Part shown: one piece after another, positions 48,401 through 63,400 of the stretch
Numbering within the stretch: the stretch's first letter is position 1
Layout of the letters: each line of letters starts with the position of its first letter
NCBI RefSeq assembly: GCF_022539315.1
Contig: NC_066316.1
Location: 97,582,179-97,646,178, forward strand
Length of the DNA stretch: 64,000 bases
Direction: 5' to 3'
Source: Serinus canaria
Lineage: Eukaryota; Chordata; Aves; Passeriformes; Fringillidae
The notes under the pieces: generated by a model
What the model saw: only the letters and a program-made list of their open reading frames with translations
The model's database searches: none
What the model was told of the DNA's origin: nothing
Program-made: the position numbers and the translations under genes

Positions 48401-51400
48401 GGAAACAAAGTTTTCAAACACACAGCATAAATTTTCTTGTTTTCTGGTAAACTAGAACGTTTGAACAGTCTGATGCTCTACTTACAGGGAGGAAAAAAAA
48501 CCCAAACCTTAACAAAAGTAATCAGTGGAACAAGCACTAAACATAGATAACACAGATCATACATAAATTCTTATTTAAGATTTTTCCTTAGTACAACAGC
48601 CAAAACCCCTAATTCTAAAAAAGCACTTCCATCAACTTTGGCAGACAGTAGTGTTCTCAAGAAAAAACTATCTTCTGCACACTGAAAAGTTTATGATCTT
48701 CTAGAGCTACTGTTTTTCTAACAGGAATCTCAATAAATTTTCCTATGAAGCTAAATGTGCACATTAAATACACAGTTTGAGAAGTATCAGAGTGAGCCTG
48801 ACGGATTTATTCAAGAGTAAAGAAATGAAATAACGAACCTGACAGGTAAAGCTTTAGTGGTTTGCTCTGGTAGTTCTGGTGGGTTCACAAACATGAGTTT
48901 GAGCAGCAGCTCTAAATATCCAACATGTCTTGCCAACCTTGTACTTAACACCCAGGCCCAGTTCCATCTCTCCCCTTCTCTCCGGCCACCAAAGTAAATT
49001 ACAGCTTAAATATTAAAAAGATGTTACAGTTTTAATTTAGCCATCATTGACAGCTGAAAAAATAATGAAGTTTGAACAGATAAAGTATGGAGTTCTGTAA
49101 AAAAAATTACGAACTTTTAGCAGTTAGGCTAAAAATGAGAATGGTAAGAATAACACAATGAAATTAATAAACAAAATCCTTCTTTGTTCTCAAGAATGCC
49201 CTCTCACAAATTACCCGCAAAACAAAAGGTCCAAAGGGTTCTTATTGTCTACAAAACCATTAAGTATTTTTTCTGAATGGCAAAGCATATCTACAAAGCA
49301 ATATTTAATCCCAAAACCAGATAAAAACATTCATGAATTCCATACAAGACTTACTAAAAAAAATGTAGAGAACAGCTAATAAGCTGAGTGACACTGCTAT
49401 TCCAAGCTTTGCATCCACAGTGAAAGCAAGCAATAAACCCAAACCTCCACACAGCAAGAGTGTGAGGAATACAACAAGCCAGGAGAACTGAAACAGAGGC
49501 TCAATCTGCTGTCCTGCAAAAGTCTTCATTTCATCTAAAACAAAAACACAAAGACCAGTTAACATATAAAGTCACTAAAGAACAGATCATTTTTGAAAAG
49601 AACTTTTTCAGCAGATTGTATAAGTAATCTCAATTATTGATCCAAAAAAAACCCAATGATGCTTGAATTCTTCTTCAAACATCAGTACAAAACCTTAAGT
49701 TTTCAACCATGCAATGAATGAAAATATTTAAATACACAACATTCAGATTCCTTGCTGCAGATTTTCTACTTCTGAAAGCATATTAAAAGTCACGCAATCC
49801 TCCTGCAAAAGCATAAAACATATTTTATGACTCTGAGAAAAATAAACCCACTATATCTATCAAAAAACCCCACCCAAGCCCCAAAATCTCAATCACTGAA
49901 AGATGGACTGTACTCCTCAAATAGTCAGATATAAGAGTACAATGTGAAAGCTGTAGTATTATTTCTGTTTGTGGATTCTTATTTTCTGAAACAGTAATTC
50001 CTGAAGGAACTTATTTTGGTTCTACTGAATAAGAAATAATAGATACACAATCCAGAATAAAAACAGGAATGAGGAACAGGAAGAAAACACTGAGAAAGTG
50101 CTTTAGAAATGTAAGAGCTCATCAGCAACAAATATCACAGTCAAAATACATATGCTTTTTGTTTGCTGACATGGAACAGGAGGTGAAAAAAATAAATGCA
50201 GAAATCCCATTTTGGCTGACAGAGAAATCACAGAAAGTAAGAAACACCAAGATTGGTGGAATGATTTTGAATTATACTGAAACATCTCAGAAAAACAGCC
50301 TTTATAAGAAAATGCTAAAACTAAATAAGATGCCTATTTCCACCAGGAATAATATTGATTCATTTCATATGCTGCATTTGCCTTCCTCTGTCATTTCAGA
50401 AAGTTCAAAAAACTCAAAATAAGAAACAGGAAAGGGGAAGAAAACTAGATGCAAGGAACATACACTACAGAGAATTAAATATTAATAGCCTAATAATTGC
50501 TCTTAAGCATTAAAAAGAAAAAGATATATAGGATGCACAGTAAATAAATACTGCAGCAGAAGACGTCTGAACCCGATCTGACAAAGAGACAGGCCCAGCA
50601 AGGCATATTTTGGCAGTCAGAATTTCTGCAGTACCTAAAGGGTAGACTGACTGCTGTAGGAAACTCACAGGAAAATAGACAAAAGCACTTAAAGACTGAC
50701 TTGACATTATATAAATGAACAAAGGAATCTATGGATGAACCGATCACAGTAAAATTTAAATCCCTTCTTCATAGAAACAGAGACCAGATACAACATGGAC
50801 CAACAACCCCTACAAAAACTAGTAACTCCCACGTGATGCTTTTCATAGATAGATTGTAAGTACTGAAAAGACTAAATCAAGCTTTTACCTTCCAGTTTCT
50901 TAAGCAGGAAAGATTTTCCACTTCCCCACTGTGCATACAAGCCTACACAGATGGGTGGCTGCATGGTTGGTTCACTCAGAATATCAGCCAAAGCACTGCT
51001 GTACAGATCATAGCCCAACATGTCACCATCAGATTCAGTGGGAGACAAGTGTCCTGAAACACAAACACTGTGCTACACAACTTTGCTCTAAGAAAGCTCT
51101 CCAGCAGAACAATTTTCATACATAAAGTCATGACACATTCACCCATATTTGTATATATACTCCTGCCCTATAACAGCTCTTGTTCTTTGTACATTCCTGT
51201 TCAAAGCAGGATTGTTCAAAGCAATTTTAAACTATCCACACAAATGATACATAATTATCACAACTATTAAAGCCTGCTACAAGATTCAACACCCCAAACC
51301 ACAGGAAGTCAAAGAAAGTAATTCCCACACAAGCAAGATCCAAATAAAAACAAAGCAATCAACAGAAGTCACGTAGTATCTAACACCTAAAGTCAAAATA

Positions 51401-54400
51401 AAAGGTTATTTTACCTCTGTCACGCTTTTAGAGTGATGGGTTTTTTCCCAATTGATTATTTTTAAGCCTTCCTGTCAGGTGCAACATTAAAACATTAAAA
51501 AATCTGTAGCCACCTTTCAATACATAATTGAATAAACTGGATTGTCAATATAGGAGTGATTTAAAAAAAAACTTATACTTACTGGCACCAAATATCTGTG
51601 TTAAAATACTCTTCTGGTGGCTACAGTCAATATTGTAAGGGGTTTCCCCTGTCTTGTTGGGTCGATAAAGCAATCTACCATCTTTTGGATTTCTTAGGAG
51701 TAATTCAGCAAGTTTACGGCTTCTTCCACGAATAGCAATGTGAAGTGGAGTATCTCCTTTCTGCAATTAAGTGAAAAGCTTGTAATATCTAACAGGAATT
51801 CCTAAGACTACAGACAGACTATTAGTTCAACACTGTTTCAGAAGAATTATTTCCTTGAAATAAATCTTAGGACACTTTCAAAAGCATCAGTGCCTTACAG
51901 CAAGCATTTTTCCCCTTGAAAAAGCATTACAAATGTTTCAGAGAAGACATGTGAAAAAGCAGTTCCTAGAATGCTAAACCTCAGACACTGCCTTCTTTCT
52001 GAAATGTTTATAAATATCTTAAAGTTCATGAAAACTGCAGTCTCTGTGTAGAAACAAATGTCTACAGGCAAACTCAGGGACTGGTTTGGAACAAAAGATA
52101 GTGCTTGTTACAATGGTTTCAATGTCTGCTCAGACTTCCCTAAAAACTTCCCAGTAGAAGCTTTCTTATTGCATCAAGTCAATTACTTACTCACCCTAAA
52201 TAAGAGATTAAAAAAGCACCAAATAAATGCTCCTGTATTTAAGAGGTTTGCAGTCAAAGCACGTAATGCATAACAAGACAGCAATAACCAGCTGTATTTG
52301 TCCTTGGCATTCTTTAGTTTAATGTCTATTAATCAAAAACTAACATTAGTGACAAATGACAACCATTCTCTATGCTCTTCTTAAGTATACTAAGAATTAG
52401 CTGTTTTATCTATGAAAGTTTTATTCCTTGCCTGGATTTTCTTTTAAGTAATTAAGAGCACCCTAATAAAAAACAAACCAAAACCTAACAATATACTAAT
52501 GGTGGAAACAAATTTACACTTAAGTGTTCCTTTCTATTGAATTATTAAACATATGGGAGACTAAGCATTTAAGTCTTACTGTCTATTTAATTATTAACCA
52601 TATGAGAAGCTCTCCTTCTGTATTAGCCTCAACAGCTCTCTCCAAAATCCTGCTGCAAAACTAAAATGATTAAATATACTAAAGTAAACAAACAAATATT
52701 CTTTACCTTGTCTACAGCAGAGACCTTAGCTCCTTTATCCAGAAGAAGCTCTACTATTTCAATATTTCTCATCTTGGTTGCCTTTATAAGTGGTGTCTCT
52801 CCATCCTAAAATGGAAAAGTAGGACTAATATAAAGATCTCCATATAGCCAAAACCAAGAAAAAGAAATAGTGATTGGGTAACAAATTAAAACAAAAATAT
52901 TTAAGATAATTAAAAATAAATGTGCTACTGTGCAAGCAACAACACTTTAGCACCTATGTCTGTGTAAAAGCATCCCAGACCCAGTACTAGATTAATCAGA
53001 ATCAAAGATCAAAATACATTTCTGTCAATAACAGTGTCAAATAGAGAAAGACAAAATTCAGATATAATACAAGATATCTGAAAATACTTCAATGCTGTGC
53101 CAACTACTTCTCTTATTTTTTTCCTTACTGCTGCACATGCTTGTACTCATGCCTAGTAATATCAGAAATTTCTTTCCTCAGTTTCCAGTAGCACTTGCTG
53201 TTTACTTCTTATTGCTGGTCACGTCAATGATGCTGAGGTAAAGAATCCACATGCTCCCTGCTATCCCTGTTTGCTATTTAACAAGAAATCATATTTATCA
53301 ACAGAGGGAATATTACTATTGCTGAGAAGCCTTATTTCAAGAAAAAAAAAATTAACAGTGTTCAACGTACCAACACTTCACAAAAACTGAATTTGGTATG
53401 ATCTTCACACAAGAGCTGAGAAAAGAACAGATATTAAAGAAAGCAATTCAATTAAAATTCTAACTGTTACCTTGGTACATGTCTCAGTATCAGGGTTGCA
53501 TTGCAAGATATCCCTCACCATTGTAGCATTTCCTTTCTCAACTGCCCAATATAAAGCAGTTTTATTATCCTAAAAAAAAAAATAGTATTAAACATTAACA
53601 GTACTTTCATTGGATTTAGCTGGATTAATTTCAAAAAAAGTATTTAAAGTACAACTACTATATATTGAAAACTGCATATAATACAGCAAGTTTTAGCACA
53701 GCTGAAGGCAAAGGGAAAGGTCAACAAATCTAGTTGGCATAACAGAAGAATTTAGAGGAGAGGATGCAAATTTGGCTAGGGAATATAAATCTATTTTGAA
53801 AAACTTTGTGAAATATTTTAAGAGCTTTAACAATCCAAGCAGATTTAACCTGTCTTGAAAAAGTTTCTGAAACAACATGTAAGTATTCAGTTCTAACTCA
53901 AATATACAAATTACCTAATGAAATAAACCAACATTTTTTCAGAGGCCATGGAAGCTGGGAAGCTGTAAAAGTAGATGAACAAGAAAGGCAACACAAAGTA
54001 CCAGAACACTGATCAGCCTGACATTTCATCAGTAAACCTGGGGCAAGGTTCATAGCCACAAATCTGCTTCTGTCATCTTCTTTTCCTCCCAGTGATGTGT
54101 GGATGTGTGCTACCCAGAAAGCCTTCACATACGGGAAGACTTTCACAATCTTTCTGTAGCCTAGTGACTTGACTGCATCATGACTCTGTTTGATGCATAT
54201 TTGTGTAGAGACATTTAAGAATAGCCTCTGAACACACACCTACTTCTAAGCACGATATCAAAGTGGCAGCCTTCTACCTTTCCTACTTCTTTCATTTGCA
54301 GCTCTCTCTCTTCCACTCATGGGCCTCACAGCAAACTGAGTTTAAAACCTTTTTTAACAGTTTAAGAAGCCCAGTCACTAAGATTTCTTTCCTCTCCAAT

Positions 54401-57400
54401 CACCTGAGTTTCATCTTTGTCCTTCAGTGAGTTGGCTTCCAAGACATCAGCCTGAACTGTACATCAGCTACACAGCCAGGTGCTCCCAGCTGGGTCCTTC
54501 CCACTCCCAGAAAGGCTGAGGAAAACACTGCCTGAACCCTCACCTGCCCCAACACCCACTCTCAATGGCCTTTCAGTCATGTTCTATCTGCTGAAGGTAT
54601 CCATCAGCTAGTGACCATATGAATGAATGATCAGCAAGGAACACCATTGCTGGAAGGCTGATCAAGACTCAGCTATATTTCTGAAACATCACAAATTTGG
54701 GCAGTCAACACATCTCCCCAGAACAGGCCAGCAGGCAGGTGCTGGCTGCAGTGCTAAACAGCAGGGAAGTTGATCCCAGTAGGGAAGTAGCACTTATCTC
54801 CAATTTTGATACTGCTGGTCCTAAACTACGATGTGAAGTGAGGAGCCAAAATATTGCTCTGATGGTACTGACTCCTGCTGTGCCTCCTATAAGGCCACAG
54901 AAGTGTTCTCTAGATCAACCACTGCAAATTGCCACTCAAGCAGCCTCATGCTGCCAGAAGTCACAAGCTTCCCTGCTACCAAAGACGTTGCATCCTCCTG
55001 CTGTTTCTGTATTGCTTCAGTCACAGCAAGAAAATGTTGAAAAGCTTCAGATTTTCAAACCCATGTCACAGCCAGAAGCTGAGATACACGGGTTGCCAAG
55101 GTCAGGTTAGAGGAAGAGATTCAAATGCTACTTTTTCTTGAGAATAAAAACTTGCTGGTTTCTCAGAGACGCTCTGCAGCAGCAGCAGCAGGCACTGAAC
55201 CTTCACAGCTCTCAGTGACCAGTTAGTTTTGTGTACCAACTTGGCAGAACCCATTGCCAACAAAGCAGAGTGATTTGAATAGCTTCAAGCAAAAGAAAGC
55301 AAGTTGAATGGAACAAACACAAGTACCATGCTGAATGAGAGCTTCCAGTAGAAGAGTAAAACTAATACCTTAATCAAAGGACAAAAAAGAAAGAAAAGAT
55401 AGGTAGAAAACATGGAAATCACTAATAGTGTTTAACAGGAAGCAACACAGAAAATTGGTGGAGACCAGAACCAACCAAGCACAGTAACAGATTTGCTCTG
55501 ACAACAGATACAATCTCTGGAGCATCACATTTCACTGATATTCTATTTAAAATATGACTAAAATCATTATATTAAGTATCTTTTAAAGTATGACATTATT
55601 CTAAATCTGTTCAGTACTGCAGATGAAGTTCAATTTACATCTTTTGCTTTTCAACCATTATACAATTAAGTGAAAAAACTGTGCTTAACAGGCCATTACA
55701 ATTACATGTATCTTATATCTTAAAACCTGCACAGCAACGTGATGTATCTTACTGTTTGATGCAATTTGAATTTCCTACAGAGTAGACAGTGCAAACTTTA
55801 ACGCCCTGTTTTCAGGAATACAGTATAATTGTTTGGTATAAAGATTCACATCCTATTTAAGAAGTACTCTAACATTTACACTGTTGTACTTACCTGACCT
55901 CTGATATCTATATCAGCATATTTATGGAGCAGGGCCCTCACAATTTCAACGTGACCACCTCTAACAGCCCCAATCAACACTGTATCTCCACTCTAAAAAA
56001 AATGTGAAAGAATATTGAACATGAATTAACATCATTTACCAACAAGAAATGCAACAGAGAATGAATTATAGCTTCCAAATATGCACTATGTCTCATTAAG
56101 AAATCTCCACTCATATTAAAAAAGAAAGATACAGAAAATAGAACTACCTCTGAAAAAATGGGTATTTATTGTAGAAAAAATTCTTGACTTTTTTTTCAAT
56201 TGTTCAGGAAAACAAACACTCCATAAATACATCTAGCTTAAACCACTATCCTAAAAACATCCAGCGTAAATTAACAATAAATATGAAAAAAGCCATTCAG
56301 GAATACCAAGCACTCATAGTAATAACCTACTTACAACCAAACAAGAATATTGTCAATCCCTTTGAGATGTTTCACAGCTGACAAAAGCTCATCAAGAATT
56401 TTAAATACATTTATCTTGTTTACATACACTATGCTATTATAAAGAAAAAAGCAAAAGGCTGATTTCATCTCAGATAAAAAAAAAATTGCTGTGGTAAATT
56501 AAGTTGTATATACGTAAGACAAAGTTACAGTTGTGTTTAAGGCTTCTGATTTTAACACACTTAAGGACATGCCAGAATTTCAGAAATTACCTTATACTCC
56601 TGAAACTGCCTATTACTCCTTTTAGGATGAAACAGGAAAAATAAATAAAAGCATAGCAAAATCACAGGTGTGGAACTCAGAGAACTCAGCAGTAGGAAAT
56701 GCCCCATCAATCAGTCATTACATACTTGGCTGAAAACCAAGAAATTTTCTTTATCAAAACCTACTCTAGCATCTGAAACTAAGAGTGTATTTTTGGAACG
56801 CAGTCAGCTGGGCTGAAAGCTGTAATTTCTCCCTCCTGAAAGCAGAGAAATGCAGACCGTTGTAGAACATTGTAGCAAAAGAGGTGCTAAGAGGATTGCA
56901 ATGGATTTTCTTAAATATTACAAGTTTGCTTTGCTAAGTGCCTGAGGTCAAATTTGTTGTGACACGACCGTAGCTCAGTACACTGCCATCTAAGAAATGC
57001 ACTGACACTTGAAATACAGGAAAATGCATCCAAAATTATTTTAAATTTATGAGGCAAATACTAGAAAGCTTTCCTCTAGTCTCTGCAACACCAAGCAATC
57101 CAACTTATGCAGTGTCAAAAACATATAACCTCTCTGAACTAAGTCACTGACCCTGATAGAGACATCTAAGTTCAGGTATCTAACCAACTACAGCCTCAAG
57201 ACAGCAGTGCTTGACCTTTCTCTCTGACACTTCAGAAACACCTCCCTGCCAAGAGAGCACTGCAGACAGTCCAAAGCACCTGTGTAAGTAACCTAAACTG
57301 CCAGCAAGCAGATTCATACTGTGGGCACTGTTCATGTCACTTCTCTACTGAGAAATGCACTTATGGGTCAGGTACACATTGTTACATTTACATCTCTTAA

Positions 57401-60400
57401 CCCAGAGCTGAAGTCTCCCTCTCATATATGCAAGTTTTCTAGTAAAAGTTTTTATTGTAAAATATAAAGGTACATGCTGAATACATTCTTTTTTACAGAA
57501 TCTATGGTTTACAGTTTTAACAGCACTACCCCACCCCGAACCTACAGATTAGTTCAGAATAAGTCTTACATTACAGATATGTCAGATGCCCTGGGTTCTC
57601 AATTCAAGTATCTCAAAGAAAAAGAGTAGTTTCAGCAAGTTATCCTTTACCTTCACATAGCAACATTTAGCACTTATTGTACTTGTAAAAGAGCAATACA
57701 CAAAAACACCCCTAGATGGCAGAAAATTTAGAAAGCCAGAAAAATCACATATTTACAAATCTGCATACACTGGTATTTAAACATAAATTATACATATATA
57801 AAATTACAATTATGATGAAAATTTACTCACTCTGTCAGGAATGTTCACGTAAGTTCCAGCATCAAGAAGATCCTGCACAATTTCAGTATGTCCCTCCTTT
57901 GATGCAATCATCAAAGCTGTATTTCCATCTTTATCTGTTAGGTTTACATTTGGGTTCCTTTTCAGTATTTCTTTTACTGAGTCAGTATAGCCACCCTTCA
58001 CTGCTACAATAAGTGCAGTCATAGAATTCTTTAAATAAAACCAAAAGATTTTATTGTACAGTGGATATAGCAATCATCATTATATCAGCAGTTCAAATAA
58101 GAAGAGAACAGTCACTGACATCACGCTCTTAATCATCCAAATGCTACTTCAGTTTTGTGTTTTAAAGTGCACCAAAAAACATGCTTTTTAAAAACAAAGA
58201 AATAAACTAAGAACAATAGTACATACTTCAAACGCAAAAAGTAAAGCTCAGATCGGTTTATTCTATCTCCTGAATTCCACACATATGATAAAATAATTTT
58301 CTTGTCATATGGGAACGTAGTATTATCAGTGTTTGATTTACTTTTCAAATGGCACTGAGGAATAGGATATTTGATGTATCAGGCATGGACACTGAATGAA
58401 TTCTGATAGCATTAACATTCAGATAACAATTACCTAAATTAATTTATAGTCATTAAAATTTACACTTATACTGGTGTCTGCACTGTCAATACAACTCCCT
58501 AGTTACATCATTAAAAGGCACTAAGAAATTTCAGTAACTCACATGCAGTCAGCAAATAGCTGAAAAGGAGAACACCCTAACACCAACATTTCTTCTTGTC
58601 TCATGTATTTCTTGGTATTTCTTTTACAAAAACACCCAAATAGGACACACAGATGTAGCTATCACTGGAAAATGCAGTTACTTACAGCTCCTTCTTGGTC
58701 AACATCAGCTCCCATCTGCAGCAGGTATTTCACACACTCCAAATGACCTTTCCTTGCTGCCCAAACCAGTGGGGTGGTTCCATACTGAAAAAACATTCAC
58801 AACACTTCATCAGATTGCTTTCTGTATTTTGTATCTCATACAATCTAGTATTTATCCCATACTTCATTGCTTTAGTTTTTACAAAAATATGATTTGGTCT
58901 TGTGAATTAACACAAAAATTTGAAAAGCCACTCCAATTTTTCTTTTGTAGACAGCTGTAAGAATTATTTTTCTATACAACCTAGGATAGCAAGGTTTCCA
59001 ATAGCTCTGAAAATAGAAATATGTTCACAACCATCTTGAGCATACTATGCAAAAACCTCTTTCAAGTATAACAACTTACTCTGGCATGCTAATTCTAATC
59101 TCATGGGTAAAGTATAACAGCAAGTGTTTTTCTAATCAAGAACTCATAGATTTCCTTTCACAAGAAATTAATCAAACATTACAGAAATTAAATGTTATAC
59201 AGGTATAACTTACTTTGTCAGAGCAGTTCACTTTAGCTCCATGCTGCAGTAAGAGATGGACTATGTCTGAGTGGCCACGTCCTGCTGCCCAAATGATTGG
59301 ATAAACACTGTATTGCTTAGAATTAAAAAACAAATAATTATAGCCTTATGCATCTGAATTATTTTACATCAACAAAACAAGTCTCAAGAGAAGTTAAACC
59401 CATAGAAGAATGAATATACAAAAATAAATCCAACTGCATTACCAATAATTGTTATCTAATACATCACCTAGATGACATCTAGGAAGATGTCCACTGTTTT
59501 GAACCAGTTTTGATTTATAACTCTTTAAACAAGGTTTGTAAATTCACATCCTTGTCTTACTAAGAACAGTTGTAAGGTAGAAAGGAAGCAACAGACAGCT
59601 GTGTAATAACCCTGAGTAATCAGGACTGCAGAAGAGTTGTGCCAGGCACACAGATTTTGCATATATAAACCTGACAAAACCAACCATCACAAAGGTTGTT
59701 CCGGCCACTGGGGTTCTTTCTTCATTGTTCCTTGCCTCAACAGCAGAGAACTGCTAGCATAAAAAAACTGTTCAGCGCCTACACTTTTGTAGAAAATGCT
59801 TACAAATGAGCTAAATCTCAAAATCTTAGGGTTTTTTATTCTCCAACATGAATGGTACGTGTTCATATAATCTAAACTAATTTGAAACAATTAAAGCAAA
59901 TTATGGTTTCTACACTGCACACATTAGTTACTCTATTAACTTCTACAGTTGCAGAAAAATGACAGTTGTGATACAAGTAATATTAGATTCACTACTTTTC
60001 TATGATTTTCTCTCCTGATAATTTGAATCTCAGTATGAGCAATACACCCATTTGCTTCAATTTAAAAAAATTCAAAATTCTTTAAAAAGCCAGTGGCAAT
60101 CACACAGATTATTAAAGCAAGCCCTTTATAAAGTAGAGTAAAAAATGTCATACAGTAAAATATAAAATGTTTGATCAAGATAATAAGATGAAGCATACAA
60201 TTCAAGACTTCAGACACTTGGGAGAAGGAGATGTTTAAGACTAAAACTTACCATGCCTGTGATGTTTGGATTTGCTCCTTTCTCAAGCAGCAGTTTAGCC
60301 ACTTCAGTACGGCCTTTGTATGATGCCCACATCAGGGCAGTCCATCCTCCCTAGCAAACACAATTCAAAGAATTGTAAAAACTGAAAAATACTTAACTAA

Positions 60401-63400
60401 TGACTTTTAATTAGTTAAGTCATCAGTTAAATGACTTAAAAGTCATTAGTTTTAAAAAAACTAATGACTTTTATTTCATTTTGTATTTGTCCTAAGGCTA
60501 TTCTGCAAATTCAAAATATAGTAAGGACTGACCACACAATATTTTAATTCTATTTATTCAGAAATAAATAATAAGCTCCTGTATGGAAATACTAATTTCC
60601 TGTTATATGCAAAACTTGGGAAAACAGCATGTTCTTAATGTTGCTGAACACTATATTCAGATTTCAAATGCATACAAATCCAATCACTGGATTTAAAAAA
60701 AAAAACAAAAAAACAAGAAGAAACACATCAATATCTTAAAACAAAGTCTAAATTCCAAATCAATTAACATGGAAAATGTACTTTTGATTTCTGTAGCAGG
60801 GAGTAATAAGAGCAATTCATTTCAAACTACACTGGTGTGCCCATTTAAGTTTGTAAGCTAGGAGACAATGAGGTGTCACTGCCTAAGGCATTTGACAGGT
60901 CAGGTAAACAAATATAATTTTAAAATAACAGTATACCTCCAGTAATTGTAAACACAGTTTTGATTTATTTCTTTATAATACACTTTTGGAGATGTGAGAG
61001 ATCCCTCTGACTGGCAGAGGTCTAGAAATCAAGCACTTGGCCATGTGAATGTGCTTAATGTTAAACAAAAGATCTTGGTTAGATGCCTCAGCTTTCAGTC
61101 AGAGTGGAACTTCACTTAAAGGAAGCACTTGAACTCATGCCTAGTGGTTTTCCACATTTTAACTTAAGCAGAACAAAATTAGTCCTTGCAGGTACTTAAT
61201 TCCGTCTCCTGTCAATGGGAACAGTTTATAGCTCTTCAGGGCCATCTGACTGTAGACTCATGTCAGCAGTTTTTGTAACTCTTTAGATGGGTTGGACTGT
61301 AGTGCCCACTTTACCATTTAAAAATTTGGCAAGATGAATGAAAGCAAGTGTCAGGAGACTGAAAACAAGGATTGCTGTATGAGCAATCATGGCTGTCCAG
61401 AGTGAAAGCAAATACAGACAGGTATCTTCTGGGAAAGATAATATTTATTTTACCAGAATACTTAAAAAAAAAGCCACTACAAAAAAACCTCCAATTAAAA
61501 AAAAGAAAGCCACCCAAATAAAACCTCAAAAAAAAAAACCAAAACCCCACAAACCAATCCTCCTCCTGCAAAAAACTCTCACCATACAAAACACACTGCA
61601 AAATCAAACTGATGTTCAGTTTAGCTTTTTTCCAAAGCAAATTAAGGGGGCGAATAGCAGCCCTAGTAAACCAGCTGCCATTATTAACAGTAAAGCAATC
61701 ATCTGACAGCTGTAAAAAGCAATATTTAACTATATATTCTTTTTCATTTCAACAGCACTGGGTACATAATGTAAAAATGAAAGGTCTTTCCTTAGTTTTA
61801 TGGAATTGAAAAACTCCAACTCACACAAGTGTTTCTCTATTTTATTTTTACACTAAGCCAACACATACCAAATCCCGATGCTCCAAACTGACATTATGAT
61901 TGAGTAGCTCTGCTACAATAGCTGCATGTCCTTCTTTAGCTGCTGAAATAAGAGCTGTCCAGTTATCCTAGAAAAAAAGGAAAAAATGCTATAAAGGTAA
62001 TATTCAATATTTCAATACAAGTAACCTTGGTTTTCAAATGTTTAATCCACAACAGGAAATACAGAAGCCTTTAAAATAGCTGTCCTGTAAAATAATAACA
62101 GTACTAATAAACTCACAGCATGCCAGTTATACACATGGAAATACAGAGCAACTACTCCAAATCTCCCCTCCAGTTATGTGCTCTCCTAGCCCTTTCCACT
62201 CCTCAGTTCACTGCAGGTGATCTTAATAAATATATGGAGGAAGCAGTACCTACAAAGGATTAGAAAATGAGGTCAAAGTATTAAAAACTGCTGAGAGGGA
62301 ACAAGATGCTAACCAAGAGCACAGAAAACAGCGGCAGTAAGTCTCCACAGATAGCGTGTAACAGCACTCAAGGGACTGATATGCAGGGTAATCAGGACCA
62401 CAGCTTTTCACATTTCTGATCAATTCAGGAAGACACATTTCCCTTTGCATTATGTTTATTTCCCCCACACTGCTCAAAGCTCATCCAGGTGTGGACTGAT
62501 TTTTTTATATGCTACACACTTATAAAATAGAGCAACAATTTATAAGGTAGCTGTCCTTCCTAGAAGTATAGAAATTGTTGCATTTACAGCAACTGTAATA
62601 AAATGTCTCATAACAACAGAGACTTGGTTGTTTGGTAGGTTTTGGTTGTTTTGGATTTTTTAGGTGACAGATTCCAGAGAAGACCTTTCCTAGATATCCA
62701 TGTTGCTACACTTAAACTAAGTGCAGAATTAAAAAAAACAAGTGATACCCTTTCCCTGGTTATCACTCTTCACTGGACTATACAGAGCTTTCAAAAGTTT
62801 CTAACAATATCTCTGTTCTGTTCACCCCTTTTATTTGGGCATCTTTGATCTGGAGTCAACCTCTTTTGCTGAGGCACAAAGACAATTCATAAATGTGAAA
62901 TCCCTCTCTGCCACTGTTCTGAAATAATCCTTTAACCTAAATTCTCTCTAGGTATTTATTGGAAAAACACCAAAACCAAATTAAAAAACCCTACCAAATA
63001 AACAAAAATTCAACCCACTGACAGACCTCAATAACACCAAGATAAGCAAAATCACTTGGACCTCATATTTGATGCCGTATTTCTCTATTCTGATTTCCCA
63101 GAAGAAACACCAGCAAATTCAGCAGAGATCAAGATGTTTTAAACATCTGAGGAATATCCCTACTCTTAATGAGGGCTCAGAGAAATACATGAGCTAAGCA
63201 ATTTTGTATAAGATTTCTCATATATGTCATCATTTTCCACCTGCTTTTTTCCCTCCTGAGCTCAACACTAAACTAAATTCCCTCTCTCCACCTGCCCCTT
63301 GAAATTTCTTCTTCTTCCACTGCAAGGGGCCATCACATAAAATACTAATACTTACTGCATCTTCCAAGTTGCAATTAGCTCCCTTCTTGAGAAGCTCCTG

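Larger units (their letters stand above)
47964..50888 (-). other. Introns between exons k and n (47964-48838, 49005-49354, 49535-50888)
   Basis: Introns of 875, 350 and 1354 nt. AT-rich; no exon, repeat family or RNA gene recognised. Confidence 0.7.
51054..53470 (-). other. Introns between exons h and k (51054-51582, 51761-52706, 52806-53470)
   Basis: Introns of 529, 946 and 665 nt. Nothing recognised beyond splice signals. Confidence 0.7.
55993..59213 (-). other. Introns between exons d and g (55993-57830, 58029-58685, 58785-59213)
   Basis: Introns of 1838, 657 and 429 nt. AT-rich unique sequence; nothing recognised. Confidence 0.7.
60351..61868 (-). other. Intron between exons b and c
   Basis: 1518 nt. 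Holds the inverted-repeat cluster at 60391-60473 and an A/C-rich tract at 61460-61560. The rest is unique AT-rich DNA. Confidence 0.7.

Noticed and set aside
54697..55110. 137-codon open frame on the plus strand
   Set aside because: Begins at TTG, lies in an intron, and shows no recognisable domain or splice-linked neighbour.
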